Below are positions 16,411 through 26,762 of a stretch of DNA of 64,000 bases, piece after piece. A model generated the notes under the pieces. It saw nothing but the letters and a program-made list of their open reading frames with translations. It did not search any database and was not told the DNA's origin. Origin of the DNA: Hyphomicrobiaceae bacterium (GTDB lineage: Bacteria > Pseudomonadota > Alphaproteobacteria > Rhizobiales > Hyphomicrobiaceae); contig JAHDXT010000008.1 of assembly GCA_023384095.1 (NCBI GenBank), positions 1 through 64,000 of the forward strand. The letters run 5' to 3'. How positions within the stretch are numbered: the stretch's first letter is position 1; every line of letters starts with the position of its first letter. Position numbers and translations under genes: made by a program.

Positions 16411-16897
16411 CGCTGCCGGCCTGCCCTCCTGTTCGGGTCGACCTGGACAGTAGCCTATCGCACCCGCGCCCGGAAGGCGCGGATGCTATCGTCCCGGTGC
16501 CGGCGGGTCAGAGCATGTCCGACTTGAATCGGATCATATCGTCAGTCCCCCAAATTTAGCGGAAGTGGGCCAGGATGTCGGCGTCGTCGGCTGGTACGCC
16601 CTCCCCTTGACGGGGAGGGCGGCGCGGCGAAAGCCGCGCGGGTGGGGTGGGGCCACGATAGGAAACGTCGGCGCCCGGGCACCCCCACCCCCAACCCCTC
16701 CCCGCAAGGGGGAGGGGAGAAGTGCGCGCGACGGCTGCTGGAAAGGGGCGGCGCGGCGAAAGCCGCGCGGGTGGGGTGGGGCCACGATAGGAAACGTCGG
16801 CGCCCAGGCACCCCCACCCCCAACCCCTCCCCGCAAGGGGGAGGGCAGAAGTGCGCGCGACGGCTGCTGGAAAGGGGCGGCGGGGCGGCAGCCGTCC
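16411..16897. repeat. intergenic gap with palindromic repeat family A, tandem 129-bp units
   Basis: From 16621 a 129-base unit occurs twice in tandem (16621-16749, 16750-16878) with very few differences. Each unit holds GGCGCGGCGAAAGCC, GTGGGGTGGGGCCACGATAGG and CCCCTCCCCGCAAGGGGGAGGG. The first is preceded by the inverted arm CCCTCCCCTTGACGGGGAGGG at 16599, so each is a long imperfect palindrome. Near 16510-16540 GAGCATGTCCGACTTGAATCGG resembles another palindromic repeat common in Rhizobiales. Track ORFs here only translate the repeat. Confidence 0.8.
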
Positions 16898-17251
16898 TCA
16901 GACGACTGTCGAGCTCTTGTCGTAGCCGATGCCCTTGGCGTCGAGGAGCTGCTGCAGCTCGCCCTGCTGGAACATCTCGCGGATGATGTCACAGCCGCCG
17001 ACGAACTCGCCCTTGACGTAGAGCTGCGGGATCGTGGGCCAGTTGCTGAACGCCTTGATGCCGTCGCGAATGCCCATGTCCTCGAGAACGTTCACATCCT
17101 TGTAACCGACGCCGACGTGGGCGAGGATCTGCGCCACCTGCGCCGAGAACCCGCACTGCGGGAAATTCGATGTACCCTTCATGAAAAGTACGACGTCGTT
17201 GTTTGCGACGGTCTTGGCGATCCAGTCGTGGACGGCTTGCTGCTCGGTCAT
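16898..17251 (-). CDS. grxD: monothiol glutaredoxin (Grx4 family)
   Basis: The 117-residue protein has the CGFS active-site motif (FPQCGFSAQ) and WPTIPQLYVKGEFVGGCDI of Fe-S-carrying monothiol glutaredoxins. These hold a bridging [2Fe-2S] cluster with glutathione and hand it on, often together with a BolA partner. A bolA gene lies 76 bases upstream on the same strand. The N-terminal block (QAVHDWIAKTV) fits the usual family start; the length is slightly above the usual 110. Confidence 0.95.
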   Translation of the reverse strand: MTEQQAVHDWIAKTVANNDVVLFMKGTSNFPQCGFSAQVAQILAHVGVGYKDVNVLEDMGIRDGIKAFSNWPTIPQLYVKGEFVGGCDIIREMFQQGELQQLLDAKGIGYDKSSTVV

Positions 17252-17327
17252 CGGTATCCTCTCAGCTCGTTCGGGCGGTTCAAAGGCGCCGTAGCGCCGT
17301 GAACATGGGGGCTCGGGCCGCCGGAAG

Positions 17328-17564
17328 TCAATCCTTCGGCGCGGACGTGGTCAGGGCCAGCGCGTGGAGCACGCCGCCCATGCGGCCGCCGAGCGCCTCG
17401 TACACCATCTGGTGCTGTTGCACCCGCGATTTGCCCGCGAACGCCGACGAGACGACGTGCGCGGCAAAGTGATCGCCATCGCCGGCGAGATCCCTGATGC
17501 TCACGTCGGCATCGGGAAAGCTGGCCTTGATCAAGCGCTCGATCTCTCTGGCGTCCATCGGCAT
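17328..17564 (-). CDS. bolA: BolA family protein
   Basis: A 78-residue BolA-like protein with the typical core SRVQQHQMVYEALGG holding the conserved His. It should form a cluster-binding heterodimer with the monothiol glutaredoxin encoded next to it and help iron sensing or Fe-S repair. The ORF track extends it by about 50 residues; the ATG at MPMDAREIERL gives the family length and has GGGGAG upstream. It is usually co-transcribed after purL in Rhizobiales, but here a cupin gene on the other strand lies between them. Confidence 0.92.
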   Translation of the reverse strand: MPMDAREIERLIKASFPDADVSIRDLAGDGDHFAAHVVSSAFAGKSRVQQHQMVYEALGGRMGGVLHALALTTSAPKD

Positions 17565-17702
17565 GTGCAGAGCGTCTCCCCGGCTCGTGTCCGGCCCAGA
17601 GCTGCCATCCGGCGCCGAGGTCGCGAAGTGCTCTAGCCACGCCACACGACCGGCCTTCAGCGTCGATCGATAGCCGCAACACGCCTGATCAGCTCTCTTG
17701 GG

Positions 17703-17828
17703 CAACATCACTCATTACTGCAATCGTGCGAACATTGCAAGAACTCGCTTGCGACAGAATTGCGGTCCTCAGGTCCGAGCCATGCCGTCTGGCGGCCAGC
17801 TCTCGTCCGCCTTGCGCGGCTGGGCGAG
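17703..17828 (-). pseudogene. degenerate duplicate of the purL 3' end and flank
   Basis: By hand alignment this block is about 70% identical to 18446-18568. On the minus strand 17828-17769 translates with a stop as ...DESWPPDGMART, against the true PurL end ...[13 protein letters not shown]. The roughly 60 bases beyond the stop also match. The two copies flank the cupin gene as direct repeats, as expected when a segment is inserted at a gene end with an incoming copy of that end, or after a tandem duplication and decay. Confidence 0.75.
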
Positions 17829-17876
17829 CGAGGCCGGCCGCGCAGCGGCAGAACGATCCAACGGAGCTGGCGTAAC

Positions 17877-17901
17877 GGAACGCCGTGAGCGTCGGGTCGT
17901 T
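17877..17901 (+). promoter_or_regulatory. EcfG-type general stress promoter of the cupin gene
   Basis: GGAAC (17877-17881), 16 bases, CGTT (17898-17901): an exact match to the alphaproteobacterial sigma-EcfG consensus GGAAC-N16/17-CGTT. It lies about 73 bases before the cupin start on the same strand. Confidence 0.7.
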
Positions 17902-17973
17902 CTCATTCAATTCTGGTGTCTGCCGGATACGCCTTCTCGAAGGCTTCCGACATTTGCTTCGATGGAGCTCGTC

Positions 17974-18447
17974 ATGATGTTGGTCCCAGCCACCGCTAGT
18001 GCCGTTGTCGTTGCCTTGAGCCTGCTTGCCCCCGCCTCAGCGCAGGATGGCAGCAGGATCGTCACGCCGCAGGAGATCGAGTGGGGTGCGGGGCCAGCTT
18101 CTCTACCGGCAGGTGCACAGGGAGCCCTCCTATATGGCGACCCCGGCAAAGAAGGCCCGTTCGCCTTGCGATTGAGGTTGCCAAAGGGCTACGCAATTCC
18201 CCCACATAGTCATCCCATGCCCGAGATCGTCACAGTCATTTCGGGTACGTTTCGACTGGGGATGGGAGAAACGAGCGACCCCAGCAAGGCCCGACCGCTG
18301 CCAGCGGGCAGCTTCTTCGCGATGCCGCCGGGCATGAACCATTTCGCCTCGAATGACGAGGAAACCATCGTTCAGCTCAACAGCGTCGGCCCGTGGAACA
18401 TCACTTATGTGGACCCTAAGGACGATCCGCGCCGGCAAACGCAGTGA
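17974..18447 (+). CDS. secreted cupin-domain protein
   Basis: The 157-residue protein has an N-terminal signal peptide (about 24 residues ending ASAQDG) and one cupin fold. The first cupin motif PPHSHPMPEIVTVISGTF has two His and a Glu for a metal. The second (PPGMNHFASN) keeps a His. It is expected in the periplasm. The start ATG has GGAG six bases before it. It sits on the opposite strand inside the purL-bolA-grxD cluster, between direct repeats of the purL end, and behind an EcfG promoter. This suggests a transferred stress gene. Its substrate is unknown. Confidence 0.85.
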   Translation: MMLVPATASAVVVALSLLAPASAQDGSRIVTPQEIEWGAGPASLPAGAQGALLYGDPGKEGPFALRLRLPKGYAIPPHSHPMPEIVTVISGTFRLGMGETSDPSKARPLPAGSFFAMPPGMNHFASNDEETIVQLNSVGPWNITYVDPKDDPRRQTQ

Positions 18448-18508
18448 TTCTCATCACCGCAATCGCGTGGACGTTGCAAGAGCTCGCGAGCGAAAGGAGT
18501 TGTGGCAC

Positions 18509-20731
<2,223 letters not shown>

Positions 20732-20843
20732 GTCGTGCTGACTCGGGGTTGCGCCTTCGGGGAGCTTATAGCGGCAGGGGATGCGACTGTCCCCGCTCCA
20801 AGGCGTCGCTGCTCTCCTGTCCCCAATTCCTATTCGCTATTCG
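20732..20843. repeat. short gap with TATTCGCTA repeats
   Basis: Between purL and the racemase-like gene, TATTCGCTATTCGCTATTCG occurs near 20832-20851. The same short unit fills the purS-purC gap (23228-23345), where it also appears inverted. Confidence 0.6.
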
Positions 20844-21893
20844 CTATTCGCTTCTCTGCAATGTGGTGCCGCTCGTTCCCCAGGTATCCGAAACGACATA
20901 GCCCTGCGGCCATGGATCGCTGGGATCGACGAAGTACTGATGCACACCCGTGATCCAGGCGCGGCCTTTGATGGTGGTCAGCACGGCTTCGGTACCGTTG
21001 ACCATGGTGGTGCCGAGGATGCGGCCCTCGAAGCGCGAGCCGATGATCGACTCGTGCGTGATGCCTTGGCCGACCCTGAGCAGGCCGCGCGCGTGGAGTG
21101 CCGCCATGCGGGCCGAGGTCCCGGTGCCGGTGGGGCTGCGGTCGGAGCGGCCCGGCGACACGATGCAGGTATTGCGGATCACCGCATCCGGCTCCGTGAA
21201 CGGGCAGGCGAACTGCACGATCGAGACGCCGCGGATCTGCGGGAGCTCAGGGTGCACGACCTCGTGCTGCTCGCGGGCGGCGATGCGGATCTTCTCTCCG
21301 AGGGCGGCGAGATCGCGCGCCTCGTGCGGCTCGACGGCGAAGCCCAGGGCCCGCGCATCCGCGATGGCGTAGAACATGCCGCCGTAGGCGATGTCGATGA
21401 GAATGGTGCCGTGGCCGGCGATCTCGAGCGGCGCGCCGAGCTTCGCTTTGAAGGCCGGCACATTGGCGATGGTGACGCTGACGCACTTGCCGCCGCGGCA
21501 CTCCGCGACGACATCCACCGGCCCGCCGGGCATGTCGAGGCGAAGCCGCGTCTCCGGCTCCTGCATCGGCACGATGCCGGTCTCCAGCAGGACAGTGGCG
21601 ATGCACATCGTATTGGAGCCCGACATGGGCGGGTACTCGGTCGGCTCCATGATGATGGCGCCGGCCTGCGCATCGGAGCGCGTCGGGGGCACGATCAGGT
21701 TGACGTGACGCGCGACCGAGCCGCGCGGCTCCTGGATCAGCATGCGGCGGATGTGGTCGTGCTGGCGCTCCATGGTGAGCTTCTTTTCGAGCATGGTGGC
21801 GCCTGCCGGCGGCAGCACGCCGCCGGTTATGACGTCGCCCACCTCACCCTCGGCGTGGCAGCCGACGACCGTGATCACGCGCGTGCTGCGCAT
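20844..21893 (-). CDS. proline racemase superfamily protein with both catalytic Cys replaced
   Basis: The 349-residue protein has the proline racemase fold (CHAEGEVGDVITGG; ERQHDHIRRMLIQEPRG). Proline racemases and 4-hydroxyproline epimerases use two Cys, and 3-hydroxyproline dehydratases replace the first with Thr. Here the first site reads MSGSNTMC (Ser where Cys is expected, and Ser for His two residues later) and the second reads DRSPTGTGTSA (Thr for Cys). I checked both on the DNA. A racemase with this pair is not expected to work by the classical mechanism, so a lyase, dehydratase or other role is likelier. It splits the pur genes between purQ and purL. Confidence 0.85.
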   Translation of the reverse strand: MRSTRVITVVGCHAEGEVGDVITGGVLPPAGATMLEKKLTMERQHDHIRRMLIQEPRGSVARHVNLIVPPTRSDAQAGAIIMEPTEYPPMSGSNTMCIATVLLETGIVPMQEPETRLRLDMPGGPVDVVAECRGGKCVSVTIANVPAFKAKLGAPLEIAGHGTILIDIAYGGMFYAIADARALGFAVEPHEARDLAALGEKIRIAAREQHEVVHPELPQIRGVSIVQFACPFTEPDAVIRNTCIVSPGRSDRSPTGTGTSARMAALHARGLLRVGQGITHESIIGSRFEGRILGTTMVNGTEAVLTTIKGRAWITGVHQYFVDPSDPWPQGYVVSDTWGTSGTTLQRSE

Positions 21894-21927
21894 TCCAAAA
21901 TCCCCAATCCTCGCTACCCGCTCAACT

Positions 21928-22053
21928 CCCCTCCACCTTGCGGGGAGGGGTTAGGGGTGGGGGGTGGTCAGGAGCTGTCGCGTTCGTGGCTCCACCCCAC
22001 CCGCGCATCGCGCCTGCGGCCCGATGCGCCACCCTCCCCGTCAAGGGGAGGGC
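21928..22053 (-). repeat. palindromic repeat family A, inverted copy
   Basis: The gap between the racemase-like gene and purQ (220 bases) contains CCTTGCGGGGAGGGGTTAGG, CTCCACCCCACCCGCGC and CCCTCCCCGTCAAGGGGAGGG. This is the family A element of 16.6 kb and 61.96 kb in reverse orientation. Confidence 0.75.
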
Positions 22054-22113
22054 CAAAAATCTGCAGCCATCGCAACGCATCCGTTTCGGAGAGGGTGCGG
22101 GTAGGATGCGCCG

Positions 22114-22806
22114 CTAGGCAACAAGGCTCTCCACGATGCTCTCGAACAGCTTGCGGCCCTCGGTGGGCCCGAGCAGGGGGTCGGAGGTGTTCTCCGGATG
22201 GGGCATCAGCCCGAGCACGCGGCGGCGCGCGTCGCAGATGCCGGCGATGCTGCGCTGGGCGCCGTTGGGGTTGGCCTCGGGCGTGACGTTGCCGTGGCGG
22301 TCGGCGTAGCGGAAGACGACGCGGCCTTCGCCTTCGAGCCGGTTCAGCGTTTCCGGATCGGCGAAGTAATTGCCCTCTGCATGCGCAGCGATGGCGCGCA
22401 TCAGCTCGCCCTTCGCGAAGCGGCTCGTAAAGATCGTGTCGGGCTGCTCGACCCTGAGCCACACGTCCTTGCAGATGAACTTGAGCGAGGAATTGTGCAT
22501 CAGGACGCCCGGCAACAGGCCGGCCTCGCAGAGGATTTGGAAGCCGTTGCAGATGCCGAGCACGGGCGTGCCGGCCTCGGCCTTGGCGATCACGTCGCGC
22601 ATGATCGGCGAGTGGGCGGCCATGGCGCCGCAGCGCAGATAGTCGCCGTAGGAGAAGCCGCCGGGGAGCACGATCAGGTCAGAGTCCGGCACCTCGCTGT
22701 CGCCGTGCCAGACCATCTGCGGCCGCCGGCCCGAGACGGCCTCCAGCACGTCCGCGACATCGCGTTCGCGATTGGTCCCGGGAAAGATGACGACGGAAGC
22801 CTTCAT
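22114..22806 (-). CDS. purQ: phosphoribosylformylglycinamidine synthase subunit PurQ
   Basis: The 230-residue protein is the class I glutamine amidotransferase of FGAM synthase. It frees ammonia from glutamine for PurL. The nucleophile Cys86 is in GICNGFQIL and the His/Glu pair in MPHPENTSDP near the C terminus. It follows purS by 176 bases, a gap containing a GC-rich palindromic repeat (GTCATTCCCGCGGAGACGGG). Confidence 0.97.
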   Translation of the reverse strand: MKASVVIFPGTNRERDVADVLEAVSGRRPQMVWHGDSEVPDSDLIVLPGGFSYGDYLRCGAMAAHSPIMRDVIAKAEAGTPVLGICNGFQILCEAGLLPGVLMHNSSLKFICKDVWLRVEQPDTIFTSRFAKGELMRAIAAHAEGNYFADPETLNRLEGEGRVVFRYADRHGNVTPEANPNGAQRSIAGICDARRRVLGLMPHPENTSDPLLGPTEGRKLFESIVESLVA

Positions 22807-22876
22807 GATGCCCCGCTGGAATCTGGGCCGGTAAGCCCGCCCTCACGTTTTCCCAGCTCCCGCCACCTCCGCACTC

Positions 22877-22960
22877 CGTCATTCCCGCGGAGACGGGAAC
22901 CCACGACGCGCTGCCATTCAGGCGCGGACAGCCGCCTTCGCGGCCATGACGGGAGGAGCG
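22877..22960. repeat. palindromic repeat family B copy
   Basis: CGTCATTCCCGCGGAGACGGG followed by GGACAGCCGCC and GCGGCCATGACGG. Related copies lie at 12056, 12240 and near 26980. Confidence 0.6.
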
Positions 22961-22982
22961 GGTCGGGAGCCCACTACGCCAC

Positions 22983-23225
22983 CTAGCTCTCTATCTCATA
23001 AACATAGTTCTCGATGACCGTGTTCGCGAGCAGCTCGCGGCACATGCGCTCGACTGTCGCGCGGGCGGCCGCCTCGCTGCCCGCCGCCAGGTCGACCTCG
23101 ATGAACTTGCCCTGGCGGACGGACTGGACGCCCTCGATTCCGAGCGCGCCGACCGCGTTCTGCACGGCCTTGCCCTGCGGATCGAGGACCCCGTTTTTCA
23201 AGGTGATGACGATGCGTGCTTTCAT
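22983..23225 (-). CDS. purS: phosphoribosylformylglycinamidine synthase subunit PurS
   Basis: An 80-residue PurS with the typical VVTLKNGVLDPQGKA-like start (ITLKNGVLDPQGKAVQNA) and GKFIEVDL. It joins PurL and PurQ in the FGAM synthase complex. It is 120 bases after purC. Confidence 0.96.
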   Translation of the reverse strand: MKARIVITLKNGVLDPQGKAVQNAVGALGIEGVQSVRQGKFIEVDLAAGSEAAARATVERMCRELLANTVIENYVYEIES

Positions 23226-23345
23226 TTTTGAAGAAGCGAATAGCGAGTGGCGAATAGCGAATGGGGAAGCAAAGCGAGTGGCATCAGGGTCTCCTGCCCC
23301 TATTCGCTACTCGCTATTTCGCTATTTCGCTATTTCGCTATTCGC
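23226..23345. repeat. TATTCGCTA/TAGCGAATA inverted repeat tract
   Basis: The purS-purC gap is built almost only of the short unit in both orientations: GCGAATAGCGAGTGGCGAAT on the left and TTCGCTATTTCGCTATTTCG on the right. A transcript could fold into a long hairpin. The same unit occurs at 20832-20851. Confidence 0.65.
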
Positions 23346-24134
23346 TCAATTCGGCTTTCCCCCAGGATTCGACGCCACGAGCACAGGCGCCGCGCCCTTG
23401 ATCGGCCGGTTGTCGGTGAAGACGCCGAGCCGCCGGGCAACCTCCTGGTAGGCTTCGAGCAGCCCGCCCAGATCGCGGCGGAAGCGGTCCTTGTCGAGCT
23501 TGTCGGAGGTCTGGATGTCCCACAGCCGGCAGCAGTCGGGGCTGATCTCGTCGGCGAGCACGATGCGCATCTGGTCGTTCTCCCACAGGCGCCCGAACTC
23601 CACCTTGAAGTCGACGAGCCGGATGCCGATGCCGAGGAACAGCCCGACCAGGAAGTCGTTGACGCGCAGCGCGAGCTGCATGACCTCGTCGATCTCGTGC
23701 GGGCTCGCCCAGCCGAAGGCCGTGATGTGCTCCTCCGAGACGAGGGGATCGTTGAGGTTGTCCGCCTTGTAGTAGAACTCGATGATCGAGCGGGGGAGCT
23801 GCACGCCTTCCTCGAGCCCCAGCCGCTGCGCCAGCGAGCCCGCGGCGACGTTGCGCACGACCACCTCGAGCGGGATGATCTCGACCTCGCGGATGAGCTG
23901 CTCGCGCATGTTGAGGCGGCGTATGAAGTGGGTCGGCACGCCGATCTCGCCGAGCTTCACGAAGATGTACTCGGAGATGCGGTTGTTGAGCACGCCCTTG
24001 CCTTCGATCAACGCGTGCTTCTTGTTGTTGAAGGCGGTGGCGTCGTCCTTGAAGTGCTGGATGAGCGTCCCGGGCTCCGGACCCTCGTAGAGCACTTTGG
24101 CCTTGCCCTCATAAACTCGACGGCGCCTGTTCAT
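23346..24134 (-). CDS. purC: phosphoribosylaminoimidazole-succinocarboxamide synthase
   Basis: The 262-residue SAICAR synthase begins [15 protein letters not shown] and has DFKVEFGR and [14 protein letters not shown] motifs for ATP and metal binding. It joins CAIR and aspartate. The ORF track extends it upstream by about 74 residues; the ATG at [13 protein letters not shown], with AGAGG nine bases upstream, gives the family length. It is the first gene of the purC-purS-purQ-purL order. Confidence 0.96.
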   Translation of the reverse strand: MNRRRRVYEGKAKVLYEGPEPGTLIQHFKDDATAFNNKKHALIEGKGVLNNRISEYIFVKLGEIGVPTHFIRRLNMREQLIREVEIIPLEVVVRNVAAGSLAQRLGLEEGVQLPRSIIEFYYKADNLNDPLVSEEHITAFGWASPHEIDEVMQLALRVNDFLVGLFLGIGIRLVDFKVEFGRLWENDQMRIVLADEISPDCCRLWDIQTSDKLDKDRFRRDLGGLLEAYQEVARRLGVFTDNRPIKGAAPVLVASNPGGKPN

Positions 24135-24467
24135 TGCGGTGGACCTCTGACTGCGATCGCTTGTTGCTTGGAGGGGACGGAATCGTCCCGCGGGCCCGAG
24201 CTGTCCGTGAGTGCAGCGTGCCGACACCTCGGCGCGGCGGGGCAAGGAGCCGGACCCGATGAAAGATCTGGCCGGGACACTAGCCGAACGCGGGGAGAGA
24301 AACAATCTTAGCGACGGGGCCAGTTGCCGCGTGGCTAATCCGACGCAGGCGAGCATTGATCTCGGCGCGTCCAGAGTCTATGGCTCCATCATACCGCGGG
24401 TTCGGCAGTACAACGTTCGACAGGCGAGTTCCCGGCAGATGAAGCACAAGGTGGTGGAGAGAATCGG
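24135..24467. other. divergent intergenic region, no gene
   Basis: These 333 bases separate purC and the ATPase inhibitor gene and should hold both promoters. The ORF at 24211-24471 overlaps the next start codon, has no family look and no clear ribosome site, so I leave it out. I see no riboswitch fold I recognise. Confidence 0.5.
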
Positions 24468-24794
24468 ATGAAGTCTTTTGACGATCGCGAGAAAGCCTTT
24501 GAGAAGAAGTTTGCCCACGATCAGGAGCTCAAGTTCAAAGCCGAGGCCCGCCGCAACAGGATGCTGGGGGAGTGGGCGGCCGCCAAGCTCGGGATTACAG
24601 GATCTGCAGTCGACGACTACGTGAAAGCCGTCAGGAAGGCAGATCTCGCCGAGAAAGGCGACGATGACGTCTTCCAGAAGATCCGTGGCGATTTCGACGC
24701 CAAGGGGGTTTCCATCACGGATGCAGAGCTGCGCGCCAAAATGTCTGATTTCCTGTCCGAAGCGGTGAAGCAGCTCGAGGCCGGAAGCAAGTAG
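24468..24794 (+). CDS. F1-ATPase inhibitor, zeta subunit (DUF1476)
   Basis: The 108-residue, mostly helical protein matches the DUF1476 family, now known in alphaproteobacteria as the zeta inhibitor of the F1 ATPase. The N-terminal FDDREKAFEKKFAHDQELKFKA is the inhibitory segment that blocks ATP hydrolysis; the rest is a four-helix domain (GEWAAAKLGITG; VFQKIRGDFDAKGV). It is soluble and cytoplasmic. GGAGAG lies before the ATG. It is divergent from purC, a neighbour relation that may be only positional. Confidence 0.93.
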   Translation: MKSFDDREKAFEKKFAHDQELKFKAEARRNRMLGEWAAAKLGITGSAVDDYVKAVRKADLAEKGDDDVFQKIRGDFDAKGVSITDAELRAKMSDFLSEAVKQLEAGSK

Positions 24795-24845
24795 CGCATG
24801 CAACGCTCCCTCTCCCCGCACGCGGGGAGAGGGGACCCTGCCACT

Positions 24846-25730
24846 TCAAGGCCGATCCCCCGGCGGCAGCACCTCCAGGACCGCGGCGCCGTCGAGCTCG
24901 CTCTTGCCCTGGGCTATGAGCATCCGGAACAGCGTCAGGGCCTGGCTCGCCATCGGCATGGCGAGGTGGCGGCCCCTTGCCGCCTCGTTCAGCATCTCCA
25001 GATCCTTGAGGACCTGCCGGGCGTAGCCCTTGGGGGTCCAGTCGCGCGGGATCATGCGATCCAGCATCACCGGCAGCAGGTTGGAGCCGGCATGGCCGCC
25101 GCCGAGCGCTTGCGGGATGCGGGCGGCGTCGATGCCGAAGGTTTCCGCCACGCGCAGCGCCTCGGCGATGACGCAGTAGTTGGTCAGCACCAGGGTCTGG
25201 TTGACGAGCTTGGTCGCCTGGCCGGCGCCCACCGCGCCCATGTGCGTGAAGGTCCCGAGATTCGTCATCAACGGTGCCACACTGGCCACCGCCTCGTCGC
25301 CGCCGCCGGCCATGATCGCCAGCGTGCCCGATTCTGCCGCCCCCGGCCCGCCCGAGACGGGGGCATCGACGAACCTCATGCCGGCGCGCTCCGAGAGGAC
25401 GGCGGCGAGCCGGCGGGTCTCCTCGATCTCGGTGGTGGAGTGATCGACGAGCACCTTGCCGCGCACGTTGCGGGCCGTGAGCAGCCCCTGCGGGCCTTCG
25501 ACCACATCGGCCACCGCCGCCGTCGTCGTGACGCAGGCGAGCACCACGTCCGCCGCGTCGGCCACCTCCGCCGGGGACGACGCCCGGTCTACGCCCCAGG
25601 CTGCCGCGGCGGCGAGCCTCTGCGGCGAGATATCGTAGCCGGTCACGCGGTGCCCTGTGGCGAGCAACCGGCGCGCGAACCCGCTGCCCATCAGTCCCAG
25701 CCCGATGAAACCGACGACTGGTTTCGTCAT
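24846..25730 (-). CDS. 3-hydroxyisobutyrate dehydrogenase-like NAD(P)-dependent oxidoreductase
   Basis: The 294-residue beta-hydroxyacid dehydrogenase begins GFIGLGLMGSGFARRL (nucleotide binding), with DAPVSGGPGAAESG for substrate binding and the catalytic Lys in GAGQATKLVNQ. Relatives act on 3-hydroxyisobutyrate, tartronate semialdehyde or succinic semialdehyde; the substrate here is not clear. The first codons read GTG-ATG; the ATG is seven bases from GGAGG and is preferred. It converges on the zeta inhibitor gene. Confidence 0.9.
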   Translation of the reverse strand: MTKPVVGFIGLGLMGSGFARRLLATGHRVTGYDISPQRLAAAAAWGVDRASSPAEVADAADVVLACVTTTAAVADVVEGPQGLLTARNVRGKVLVDHSTTEIEETRRLAAVLSERAGMRFVDAPVSGGPGAAESGTLAIMAGGGDEAVASVAPLMTNLGTFTHMGAVGAGQATKLVNQTLVLTNYCVIAEALRVAETFGIDAARIPQALGGGHAGSNLLPVMLDRMIPRDWTPKGYARQVLKDLEMLNEAARGRHLAMPMASQALTLFRMLIAQGKSELDGAAVLEVLPPGDRP

Positions 25731-25901
25731 CACTTTCCCTCCTCGTGCTTCGATGGCAACCTCAGCCGCCGGTCGAGCCGCCGGCAGGCGCTCGCCGCAA
25801 CGCTGCAGCCGGCGCTCGCCAGCCGGGCGCTTGTGCGTTTATACTGTCCGTCCGGGGAGAGACGCCACAGCTCGAAAGAGCCCTAACGAACGGGGGATAG
25901 G

Positions 25902-26762
25902 ATGCGTATCGCGACGACGTGCGCGCTGGCGCTCTCAGCCGTGCTGGCCGGGACTGCCGCTTTCGCCGACTGTCCCGGCAAGCCGGGCGCGCTCGGGGTT
26001 TCCAGGACAGTCGAGATCGACACCACGGGCGGGCCGGGGTTCGGCTTCGAGCAGTACCGGATGCACGACTTCCTGCTGCTGAAGGAGGTCGTGCTGACGT
26101 TCGACGACGGCCCGTGGCCGACGAATACGCACGCCGTGCTCGACGCGCTCGACGCGCATTGCGCGAAGGCCACTTTCTTCATCATCGGCAAGCATGCGCT
26201 CTGGCATCCCGACATCCTCAAGGAGGTCGGGGCGAGGGGGCATACGGTCGGCAGCCACACGTGGTCGCATGCCAACCTCCGCAAGCTCAAGGCAGACAAG
26301 GCCCGGGAGGAGATCGAGAAGGGCCTGAGCGCGGTGAAGCTCGGCCTCGGCAGGGAGCCTGCGCCCTTCTTCCGGTTCCCCTATCTCCAGGATCCCAAGG
26401 ACCAGGTCGCCTATCTCGGCTCGCGCAACATCGCCATCTTCTCGCACGACGTGGACAGCTTCGACTTCAAGTACCGCAAGCCGGAGGACGTCGTGAAGTC
26501 CGTGATGTCGAAGCTCCAGAAGCACGGCAAGGGCATCATCCTGATGCACGACTTTCAGCAGGCGACCGCCAGGGCGATGCCGCAGCTTCTGAGCGAGCTG
26601 AAGGCACAGGGCTACAAGCTCGTGCACATGAAGGCAAAGGCCCCGGCCGCGACGCTGGCCGAGTTCGACGAGATCGCGAAGGCGGAGATCAAGGGGCCGG
26701 CCGGCACGGGCCGCCCGACCTCGAGCGTGGTGCGCACCATCAGCGCGGGACAGAGCAAGTAG
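25902..26762 (+). CDS. secreted polysaccharide deacetylase
   Basis: The 286-residue protein has a signal peptide (cleavage near AFADC) and a NodB-type carbohydrate esterase 4 domain. The motifs are TFDDGPWP (catalytic Asp and metal Asp), HTWSHANL (metal His pair), FFRFPY (Arg) and HDFQQ. It should remove N-acetyl groups from an envelope or extracellular polymer in the periplasm. It stands alone in its orientation; AACGGGGGATAGG precedes the start. Confidence 0.93.
   Translation: MRIATTCALALSAVLAGTAAFADCPGKPGALGVSRTVEIDTTGGPGFGFEQYRMHDFLLLKEVVLTFDDGPWPTNTHAVLDALDAHCAKATFFIIGKHALWHPDILKEVGARGHTVGSHTWSHANLRKLKADKAREEIEKGLSAVKLGLGREPAPFFRFPYLQDPKDQVAYLGSRNIAIFSHDVDSFDFKYRKPEDVVKSVMSKLQKHGKGIILMHDFQQATARAMPQLLSELKAQGYKLVHMKAKAPAATLAEFDEIAKAEIKGPAGTGRPTSSVVRTISAGQSK

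Larger units (their letters stand above)
17565..17973. other. gap with purL remnant and EcfG promoter
   Basis: The 409 bases between bolA and the cupin gene are not empty. They hold a degenerate copy of the purL 3' end and its downstream flank (17703-17828), then about 50 bases of unassigned sequence, then a stress-type promoter at 17877-17901 reading toward the cupin gene. The ORF-track N-terminal extension of the cupin runs through the remnant and is not real. Confidence 0.7.

Noticed and set aside
16599-16878. Possible CRISPR array
   Set aside because: Only two units of 129 bases, nearly identical throughout with no variable spacer, and no cas genes.
16642-16986. 114-aa ORF with an internal repeat
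   Set aside because: It translates the 129-base intergenic repeat and runs antisense into grxD.
17698-17973. N-terminal extension of the cupin protein
   Set aside because: It reads through the purL remnant and the EcfG promoter; a signal peptide with a ribosome site begins at 17974.
24211-24471. 86-aa ORF before the zeta inhibitor
   Set aside because: No ribosome site or family features, and it overlaps the start of the real gene.
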